From: Roseateles sp. XES5
GTDB taxonomy: Bacteria > Pseudomonadota > Alphaproteobacteria > Rhizobiales > Rhizobiaceae
Assembly: GCF_020535545.1 (NCBI RefSeq)
Contig: NZ_CP084752.1
Span: 1,161,501-1,225,500, forward strand
Direction of reading: 5' to 3'
Length of the DNA: 64,000 bases
Below the pieces are notes generated by a model that saw nothing but the letters and a program-made list of their open reading frames with translations, had not been told where the DNA came from and did not search any database. Every line of letters begins with the position of its first letter. Position 1 is the first letter of the stretch. A program made the translations under genes and the position numbers. This document shows positions 56,951-64,000 of the stretch, in pieces.

Positions 56951-57431
56951 GAGACCGTCCGGAAACGAAGAGGGACGACATCATGGGTAGGGCAATCGCG
57001 GGGACGGGTCCAGCAGTGACCGTGGGAAGAAGACATGAAAAAAGCGAGGGTTATCCCCCCGCTTCCTCATCCCGGTCTGGCCGGGGAAGTGTTTCGCGCG
57101 GCGCCAGTACATCCGTGGTCGCTGCGATTTCGAAACACGACTTTCGTGTCTGACGAGGTTTCTACCGGCCCGCTGTAACAGCGGTATGACAGAGAACGCC
57201 CATCGGTGATTTGGAGTCTGCGCCGATATGGTTAACAAAAGGTTAACGCGACGCCTCGCCAAAATTTTTCGCATTTCCAGCGATTGAACCGGCAAACTCA
57301 AACGTCTTCTCCCTGGTTCCATGCGCCATCCCCTTTGCCTCTCCCCCAAGCGCTCAGTCTTTCGATTGACAAGCCCGGGCGAGGTCGGGACAGTGGCGCG
57401 GCAACGAGACGGGCAGCGGTAGGAGGACTTC
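56951..57431. other. Intergenic region before the alpha-2-macroglobulin gene
   Basis: 480 bases between divergent AEC and alpha-2-macroglobulin genes. Two GTTAAC words (57231, 57241) lie in an AT-richer stretch that may be a promoter. The proximal part near the AEC gene is purine-rich. AGGAGG at 57421 is the ribosome binding site of the downstream gene. I find no RNA gene or repeat copy. Confidence 0.4.
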
Positions 57432-60400
57432 ATGTCTATGCGCGCATTCTTCGGTTTCTCGGCACTTCTTCTTGCCAGTATCGCCTCCCCACCCCTTCCC
57501 GCGCAGGCGGAAGAAACGCGCACCGTCGTGACGACGGATAACAGCGACTATTTCGGTTTCGACCTGCGCACAGTGCAGGACGTGACGCTCGACCAGTGCA
57601 AGACCGACTGCATCGACGACATGTCGTGCCGCGCCTTCACCTATAATCCCAAGGTGAAGTGGTGCTTCCTGAAGAGCGACTTCAACCAGCTCAACCATTT
57701 CCAGGGCGCCATCGCCGGCAAGGTGGTCAAGGCCGACAATGCCGCCGATATCGGCGCAGCACCGGCGCTTTCCTTCATCAGCGACTACATGCTGACCGAT
57801 GCCCGGGCCCTGCGCGACAATCTCTCCATGCCTTCCGGGCAGGAAGGCCAGGGCTCGGAAAGCCTCGCCTCGCTCGGCCGCATCGAGACGGCTTCCAGCC
57901 GCTTCGACGAGGCGCTCGCCGCCTATAAGGGCGCGCTCTCGATTGCGCCCAACGACTACTATCTCTGGATCGAGACGGCCGAATCCATGGGCCGTGCGAA
58001 CAACAACAGCTATCTGGCCGGCCAGGGCGCGCTTGCCGCGATCAACGCCTACCAGCTCTCGCGCACGACCGAGACGCGCGCCCGCGCGCTCGCCGTGATG
58101 GCCGACACGCTCGACAAGTCGGCGAACTACCGCGCCGGCATCAACGCCTACAAGGCGAGCCTCGAGCTGAAGGACGACGTCGCGGTGCGATCGGCCTATC
58201 TCGGCCTTCGCGCCCGGCAGGGCTTCCGCATCGTCAACCACACGATCGATTCCGACAGCGCCAATCCGCGCGCCTGCGTCGAGTTCTCCGAACCGCTGGT
58301 CAAGTCCGGCGCGGACTACGCCTCCTTCGTCACGCTGGACGGCGCGGCGCCGAAGGCCGTCGAGGCGAAGGACCGGCAGATCTGCGTCGAGGGCCTGGCG
58401 CACGGCCAGCGCTACAAGATCGCCTTCCGCTCCGGCCTGCCGTCGGCGGTCGACGAACCCCTGGCCTCGCCTGTCGATCTCGACGTCTACGTGCAGGACC
58501 GCGCCGCCATGGTGCGCTTCACCGGCGACGGCTTCGTGCTGCCCGGCAGCGTTCGCCGCGGCATCCCGATCGTCTCGGTCAACACCGACAGCGCCGACCT
58601 GAAGCTCTACCGCGTCGGCGACCGCGCCATCGCGGGGCTGCTCGCCGAAAGCCGCTTCCTCACCCAGCTCGACGGCTATTCCGCCAGCAATATCGAGGAC
58701 CAGAGCGGCGAACTCGTCTGGCAGGGCAAGATCGACATCTCCCCGGAGCTGAACAAGGACGTCGTCACCAGCTTCCCGGTCGACGAGGCTCTGCCGCAGC
58801 GTAAGCCCGGCGTCTACGTGCTGACCGCCGCGGCCTCGAACGGCCGCAGCAACGAGTGGGACACCAAGGCGACGCAATGGTTCGTCGTCTCGGATGTCGG
58901 CCTCACCACCTATGCCGGCACGGACGGGCTCAACGTCTTCGCCCGCTCGCTCGACAGCGCCGGCCCGCTGGAAGGCGTCGAGCTTCAGCTCATCGCCAAA
59001 AACAACGAGGTGCTCGGCACGGCGACGACCGACGCCGACGGCCGCGCCACCTTCACCGCCGGCCTGATGCGCGGCACCGCCGCCAACACCCCGGCCGTCA
59101 TTCTGGCCAAAAAGGGCGAAGGCGACTTCGTCTTCCTCGACATGACGCGCGCCGGCTTCGACCTTTCGGATCGCGGCGTCACCGGCCGTCCGGCGCCCGG
59201 CGCCATCGACGTGCTGACCTGGACCGAGCGCGGCATCTACCGCGCCGGCGAGACGGTGCATGTCTCGGCGCTTGCCCGCGACGTCGAATCCAATGCCGTC
59301 GAGAAGCTGCCGCTCACCTTCATCTTCAACCGCCCGGACGGCGTGGAAGACCGCCGCATGGTGGCGGAATCGACGCTTGGCGGCTACGCCGTCGACCTGC
59401 CGCTGCAGGAAAACAGCATGCGCGGCACCTGGACCATGCAGGTCCATACCGATCCGAAGGCGACGGCGATTGCCGAAAAGACCTTCCTCGTCGACGACTT
59501 CGTGCCCGACCGCATCGAATTCGACATGACGAGCGAGACCAAGGCCATCGAGACCGGCGTTGCCGCCCCCGTCTCCGTCGAGGGCCGCTATCTCTACGGC
59601 GCGCCGGGCGCAGGCCTTGAGATCGAAGGCGACGTCGCGCTGAAGCCGACGCGCGCGGATGCCGCCTATCCGGGCTATGTCTTCGGTCTTGCCGACGAGG
59701 AAGCCATCGAAGAGAACCGCATCCCGCTCGACGGTCTCGACGTGCTCGACGACGAGGGCAAGGCGACCTTCGACATCAACGTGACGGACCTTCCTTCCAC
59801 CACCCAGCGCCTCGAAGCGCTCGTGACGCTGCGCATGACGGAAGCGGGCGGCCGCGCCGTCGAACGCAACCTCACCCTGCCGGTCAAGGCGACCGGCGCG
59901 ATGATCGGCGTGAAGCCGGAATTTGCCGGCGACCTCTCGGAAAACAGCGTCGCCAACTTCCATGTCGTCGCGGTCGATCCGGACGGCAAGCGGGAGACGA
60001 TGCAGGGCATGCCCTGGAAGCTGCTCGCCATCGAGCGCGATTACCAGTGGTACCGCGAGGGCAGCTCCTGGCGCTACGAGCCCGTCATGACGACGAAGCA
60101 GGTCGCCAACGGCACGCTCGACGTCACCACGGACGGCGGCCGCATCTCAGCACCCGTCACCTGGGGCCGCTACCGCCTCGAAATCGAAAGCGCCGAGCCT
60201 GACGGACCGGCGACCAGCGTGGAATTCGACGCCGGCTGGTATGTCGCCGCGACCTCGACGGAAACGCCCGACGCGCTGGAAATCTCGCTCGACAAGGAAA
60301 GCTATGCCGTCGGCGACACCGCGAAGCTGAAGGTCTCGCCGCGCCATGCCGGCCAGCTCCTCATCACCATCGGCGCGGAAAGCCTCGTGGCCACCCAGAC

Positions 60401-62885
60401 CGCCAGCATCGGCGCGGAGGGCGGCGAGGTGGAAATCCCCGTCACCGAGGCCTGGGGCTCGGGCTCCTATGTCACGGCGACCCTCTTCCGCCCCGGCGCG
60501 GACCAGGAAAGCCGCATGCCGATGCGCGCCATCGGCATCACCTGGCTGAAGGTCGACCCCGCCGAACGCAAGCTCGACGTCGCGCTCGACGTGCCGGAAA
60601 AGACCCTGCCGCGCCAGCCGCTCGACATCTCGCTGAAGGTTGCCGGCGCCGGCGCCAATGAGGAAGCCTATATCACGGTTGCCGCCGTGGACGTCGGCAT
60701 CCTCAACCTCACCCGCTATGAAGCGCCCGATCCGGCCACCTGGTACTTTGGCCAGCGCCGCCTCGGCATGGAGATCCGCGACCTCTACGGCCGCCTGATC
60801 GACGGTTCGCTCGGCACCACCGGGCGGCTGCGCACCGGCGGCGACGGCGGCGAAGGGGCCCTCCAGGGCAACCCGCCGAAGGAAAAGCTCGTCGCCTTCT
60901 TCGCCGGCCCCGTAAAGCTCGATGCCGACGGCAATGCCAAGGTCAGCTTCGACATTCCGCAGTTCAACGGCACGGCCCGCGTGATGGCCGTCGCCTGGAC
61001 GAAGACCGGCGTCGGCAGCGCATCGAAGGATGTCGTGATCCGCGACCCCGTCGTCGTCACCGCCAGCCTGCCGAAGTTCCTCGCCCCCGGGGACCGCGCC
61101 GACCTGAGGCTCGACATCGCCAATACCGATGCCCCGGCCGGCGACTACACGGTCGAGATCACCCACAACGCCTCCGTGATGGTCGAACAATCGGGCGCTG
61201 GCCAGACGGTGAACCTCACGCCCGGCGGCAAGACCGCCTTGACCCTGCCGCTCGTCGGCGGCGAGGCGGGCGACGGTCTCATCACGGTGAAGCTCTCCAA
61301 CGGCGACGGCATGTCGCTCGAACAGGCGCTCAACGTGCCGGTGCGCCCGGCGGCGATGCCGATCACCACGCGCCGGCCGATCGAGATTGCCGCCAATGGC
61401 AGCCTGACCATCGACGACCAGCTTCTGGCCGACAGCCAGCTTGCCGGTGCCTCCGTCAGCCTCAGCGTCTCGCGCGCCGCGGCCTTCGACATTCCGGCCC
61501 TTCTGATGGCGCTCGACCGCTATCCCTATGGCTGCACGGAGCAGACGACGAGCCGCGCCCTGCCGCTGCTCTATCTCAGCGAGCTTTCCAAGCAGTCCGG
61601 CCTGCCGGAGGACCCGGAGACGCAGAAGCGGGTGCAGGACGCGATCTACCGCGTGCTCGCCAACCAGTCCTCGTCCGGCAGCTTCGGCCTCTGGTCTCCG
61701 GGCTATGGCGACCTCTGGCTCGACGCCTTCGTCACGGACTTCCTGACCCGCGCCCGCGAACAGAAGTTCGACGTGCCGGAGCAGGCCATGCTGCAGGCGC
61801 TTTCCAACCTGCAGAATTCCATCTCCTATGACGTGAACGTCTCCACCCAGGGCAACGAGATCGCCTATGCGCTCTATGTGCTCGCCCGCAACCGCAAGGC
61901 CGCGATCAGCGACCTGCGCTACTACGCCGACACGAAGCTCTCGGAATTCTCCTCGCCGCTCGCCCGCGCGCAGATCGCCGGCGCGCTCGGCCTCTACGGC
62001 GATGCCCAGCGTTCGATGACGATCTTCTCCAATGCGCTCGGTCTTTCCCGCGACAGCATCATGACCGCCAGCCTCGCGCGCACCGACTACGGCTCGTCGC
62101 TGCGCGACGGCGCGGCGATCCTGGCGCTGGCGGCGGAAAGCCGGCCGGTTCCGGATGTCATTCCGGAACTGAGCAAGCTCGTCGCCAAGCAGTGGGAGAC
62201 CAAGCGCTGGACCAGCACGCAGGAACAGACCTGGATGCTGCTCGCCGCCCGCTCCGTGAAGGATGCCGACAAGGACCTGAAGCTCGAAATCAACGGCGCC
62301 GAACGCGCCGGCGGCTATGCCGCGCAGATGACGGGCAAGTCCCTGCTCGAAAACCCGCTGACGGTCGTCAACCGCACCAGCGAACCGGTCTCCGCCGTGC
62401 TGACGACGGTGGCTGCCCCCGCAGATCCGCTGCCGGCCGGCGGCGACGGCTTCGCCATCGAGCGCACCTACTACACGCTCGACGGCGAGGAGGCGAACAT
62501 CACGGAGGCCTCGCAGAACGAACGTTACGTCGTGGTGCTGAAGGTGACGGAGCACAACAACTGGGCTTCGCGCATCATCATCACCGACCTCCTGCCCGCC
62601 GGTTTCGAGATCGACAATCCGAGCCTCGTCGACAGCGCGAAGCTTTCCAACTTCGACTGGCTCGGCGAGACGGAAGCGGCGCATACGGAGTTCCGCTACG
62701 ACCGCTTCGTCGCCGCCTTCAACCGCAGCGAGGGCAACAATCGCGACGTGACGCTCGCCTATGTCGTACGCGCCGTGACCCCCGGCACCTACGACCTGCC
62801 GGCCGCGCAGGTGGAGGACATGTATCGTCCGCAGTTCTCCGCCCGCACCGCGACCGGCCGCATGCAGGTCGTCAAGGCCGAGTAA
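57432..62885 (+). CDS. Alpha-2-macroglobulin family protein with thioester
   Basis: A 1817-residue periplasmic protease trap, homologous to YfhM. Signal peptide (MSMRAFFGFSALLLASIASPPLPAQA) is followed by a PAN/apple-like domain (about 45-95, CKTDC-DMSC-WCFLK), helical repeats (about 130-250), MG domains, and the thioester motif CTEQ with C1368. Downstream are the TED helices and the final receptor-like domain ending QVVKAE. AGGAGG five bases before the ATG. It is 12 bases from pbpC, the pairing seen in many proteobacteria and thought to protect the wall under attack. Confidence 0.95.
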   Translation: MSMRAFFGFSALLLASIASPPLPAQAEETRTVVTTDNSDYFGFDLRTVQDVTLDQCKTDCIDDMSCRAFTYNPKVKWCFLKSDFNQLNHFQGAIAGKVVKADNAADIGAAPALSFISDYMLTDARALRDNLSMPSGQEGQGSESLASLGRIETASSRFDEALAAYKGALSIAPNDYYLWIETAESMGRANNNSYLAGQGALAAINAYQLSRTTETRARALAVMADTLDKSANYRAGINAYKASLELKDDVAVRSAYLGLRARQGFRIVNHTIDSDSANPRACVEFSEPLVKSGADYASFVTLDGAAPKAVEAKDRQICVEGLAHGQRYKIAFRSGLPSAVDEPLASPVDLDVYVQDRAAMVRFTGDGFVLPGSVRRGIPIVSVNTDSADLKLYRVGDRAIAGLLAESRFLTQLDGYSASNIEDQSGELVWQGKIDISPELNKDVVTSFPVDEALPQRKPGVYVLTAAASNGRSNEWDTKATQWFVVSDVGLTTYAGTDGLNVFARSLDSAGPLEGVELQLIAKNNEVLGTATTDADGRATFTAGLMRGTAANTPAVILAKKGEGDFVFLDMTRAGFDLSDRGVTGRPAPGAIDVLTWTERGIYRAGETVHVSALARDVESNAVEKLPLTFIFNRPDGVEDRRMVAESTLGGYAVDLPLQENSMRGTWTMQVHTDPKATAIAEKTFLVDDFVPDRIEFDMTSETKAIETGVAAPVSVEGRYLYGAPGAGLEIEGDVALKPTRADAAYPGYVFGLADEEAIEENRIPLDGLDVLDDEGKATFDINVTDLPSTTQRLEALVTLRMTEAGGRAVERNLTLPVKATGAMIGVKPEFAGDLSENSVANFHVVAVDPDGKRETMQGMPWKLLAIERDYQWYREGSSWRYEPVMTTKQVANGTLDVTTDGGRISAPVTWGRYRLEIESAEPDGPATSVEFDAGWYVAATSTETPDALEISLDKESYAVGDTAKLKVSPRHAGQLLITIGAESLVATQTASIGAEGGEVEIPVTEAWGSGSYVTATLFRPGADQESRMPMRAIGITWLKVDPAERKLDVALDVPEKTLPRQPLDISLKVAGAGANEEAYITVAAVDVGILNLTRYEAPDPATWYFGQRRLGMEIRDLYGRLIDGSLGTTGRLRTGGDGGEGALQGNPPKEKLVAFFAGPVKLDADGNAKVSFDIPQFNGTARVMAVAWTKTGVGSASKDVVIRDPVVVTASLPKFLAPGDRADLRLDIANTDAPAGDYTVEITHNASVMVEQSGAGQTVNLTPGGKTALTLPLVGGEAGDGLITVKLSNGDGMSLEQALNVPVRPAAMPITTRRPIEIAANGSLTIDDQLLADSQLAGASVSLSVSRAAAFDIPALLMALDRYPYGCTEQTTSRALPLLYLSELSKQSGLPEDPETQKRVQDAIYRVLANQSSSGSFGLWSPGYGDLWLDAFVTDFLTRAREQKFDVPEQAMLQALSNLQNSISYDVNVSTQGNEIAYALYVLARNRKAAISDLRYYADTKLSEFSSPLARAQIAGALGLYGDAQRSMTIFSNALGLSRDSIMTASLARTDYGSSLRDGAAILALAAESRPVPDVIPELSKLVAKQWETKRWTSTQEQTWMLLAARSVKDADKDLKLEINGAERAGGYAAQMTGKSLLENPLTVVNRTSEPVSAVLTTVAAPADPLPAGGDGFAIERTYYTLDGEEANITEASQNERYVVVLKVTEHNNWASRIIITDLLPAGFEIDNPSLVDSAKLSNFDWLGETEAAHTEFRYDRFVAAFNRSEGNNRDVTLAYVVRAVTPGTYDLPAAQVEDMYRPQFSARTATGRMQVVKAE

Positions 62886-62897
62886 GGAACGACGCCG

Positions 62898-64000
62898 ATG
62901 ACGCTCTGGCGCAAGCTCCTCATCGGTTCCTTAGGTGGGGCGGCGGCGATCGCCGCCCTCGCCTTCGGGCTCGACTACGCGGACCGCGCCTTTCCGCCAC
63001 CCATCGCCGTGGCGGAGATCGTCTCGAAGGAAGTGCTCGACCGCGACGGCCGCCTGCTGCGCGCCTTCGCGACACCCGAGGGCCATTGGCGGCTGAAGAC
63101 CACGGCCGCCGATGTCGATCCGCAATTCCTGCGCATGCTCGTCGCCTATGAGGATCGGCGCTTCGAGGAGCATGCCGGCATCGACCCGCTGGCGCTGCTG
63201 CGCGCCGCCGGCCAGTTCGTCACCCATGGCCGCATCGTTTCCGGCGCCTCGACGCTTTCCATGCAGGTCGCGCGGCTGATCGAACCGCGCGAAAACCGCT
63301 CCATGCTGGCGAAACTGCGCCAGATGGCCCGCGCCGTACAGCTCGAACGGCGGCTCAGCAAGGCCGAGATCCTCGATCTCTACCTGACGCTCGCCCCCTA
63401 TGGCGGCAATCTGGAGGGCGTGCGCGCGGCGAGCCTTGCCTGGTTCGGCAAGGAGCCGAAGCGTCTTTCCGTCGCCGAAGCCGCCCTGCTCGTCGCCCTG
63501 CCGCAGCTTCCCGAAAAACGCCGCCCCGACCGCCACCGCGACGTCGCGGAAAAGGCGCGCGCGCGCGTGCTGACCCGCATGGCGGTCTCCGCCGTCATCG
63601 GCGAGGGCGAGGCCGAACGCGCCAGCGCCGAGGCCGTGCCCGACCGGCGCCGCCAGCTCCCCTCCTATGCCGCGCATCTTTCGGAACTGGCGCTGCGCAA
63701 GGATCCGAAGGCGACCGAGCACAAGACATCGCTCGACCGCACGGTGCAGGACGGCCTGGAAACCGTCGCCCGGGAGGCAGCCGAACGGCTCGGCCCAAAG
63801 ATTTCCGTGGCCATGGTGATGGCCGATGCCCGCACCGGCGAAATCCTCGGCGAAGTCGGCTCGGCGGATTATTTCGACGGCAGCCGCGCCGGCTGGATCG
63901 ACATGACGCGCATACGCCGCTCGCCCGGCTCCGCCCTGAAACCCTTCATCTATGGCCTCGCCTTCGAGGAAGGCCTCGTCGCCCAGGAAACCATCGTCGA
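62898..64000 (+). CDS. pbpC: Penicillin-binding protein 1C (partial)
   Basis: Bifunctional peptidoglycan synthase; the right edge cuts it at about residue 368. An N-terminal anchor (LLIGSLGGAAAIAALAFGL) precedes the glycosyltransferase domain with the catalytic E85 (VAYEDRRFEEHAGIDPLAL), GASTLSMQVARL and YGGNLEGVRAASLAWFGK. The transpeptidase domain begins with SPGSALKP, where S345-x2-K348 is the active-site SxxK. It starts 12 bases after the alpha-2-macroglobulin gene. Confidence 0.94.
   Translation, partial: MTLWRKLLIGSLGGAAAIAALAFGLDYADRAFPPPIAVAEIVSKEVLDRDGRLLRAFATPEGHWRLKTTAADVDPQFLRMLVAYEDRRFEEHAGIDPLALLRAAGQFVTHGRIVSGASTLSMQVARLIEPRENRSMLAKLRQMARAVQLERRLSKAEILDLYLTLAPYGGNLEGVRAASLAWFGKEPKRLSVAEAALLVALPQLPEKRRPDRHRDVAEKARARVLTRMAVSAVIGEGEAERASAEAVPDRRRQLPSYAAHLSELALRKDPKATEHKTSLDRTVQDGLETVAREAAERLGPKISVAMVMADARTGEILGEVGSADYFDGSRAGWIDMTRIRRSPGSALKPFIYGLAFEEGLVAQETIV

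Overview
This window is chromosomal DNA of a Rhizobiaceae alphaproteobacterium (Rhizobium/Agrobacterium/Shinella/Ensifer group; the genus cannot be fixed from sequence alone). The evidence is the gene order icpA-cheS-cheY1-cheA-cheW-cheR-cheB-cheY2-cheD, a class II AroA nearly identical to the Agrobacterium CP4 enzyme, irr beside fabA-fabB-fabI, and high GC with CTC/CTG leucine codons. I see no prophage, insertion sequence, CRISPR array or recognisable defence island. Nearly everything is core genome.

Layout: 1-7.9 kb is the chemotaxis operon on the minus strand (cheD is cut by the left edge). 8.2-16 kb holds small membrane or secreted proteins, an RNase D-like exonuclease, a DUF817 membrane protein, nicotinamide phosphoribosyltransferase (NadV type) and two large lineage-specific proteins of unknown function. 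16-20 kb is aroA-cmk-rpsA. Then come a TIGR02300 protein, tRNA-Ala(GGC), a PagL-like barrel, TMEM43 and YdcF homologues, and a TRIC-type channel. 25-28.5 kb is irr divergent from fabA-fabB-fabI. 28.5-31.2 kb has a LysE/Lrp pair and rsmC. 31-43.8 kb is the transcription/translation block (rimP-nusA-ylxR-infB-rbfA-truB, an HWE histidine kinase and an SH3 protein, then rpsO-pnp), all on the minus strand. 44-54.9 kb has an MFS exporter, a lytic transglycosylase, recR, MOSC and LysE proteins, ybaB, dnaX (frameshifted here), the SRP RNA gene, a HIT protein, nudC, pheA and kdsB. The right end has a membrane-anchored cytochrome c, an AEC carrier, and the alpha-2-macroglobulin/PBP1C pair, with pbpC cut by the right edge.

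Most striking observations: (1) pnp and infB are mosaics. Blocks in their most conserved regions read like betaproteobacterial (Comamonadaceae-like) sequence and use only CTG for leucine, while flanking segments are rhizobial. This is either inter-class homologous recombination or a metagenomic assembly chimera. (2) dnaX carries a one-base frameshift. (3) AroA is CP4-like but has Gly100, where CP4 has the tolerance-conferring Ala100. (4) A modular palindromic repeat occurs five times, almost always between convergent genes, and supplies the stop codon of neighbouring genes. (5) The globin-coupled receptor IcpA lacks the heme-ligand histidine. (6) Hairpin-plus-T-run elements lie in the rimP leader and between infB and rbfA.
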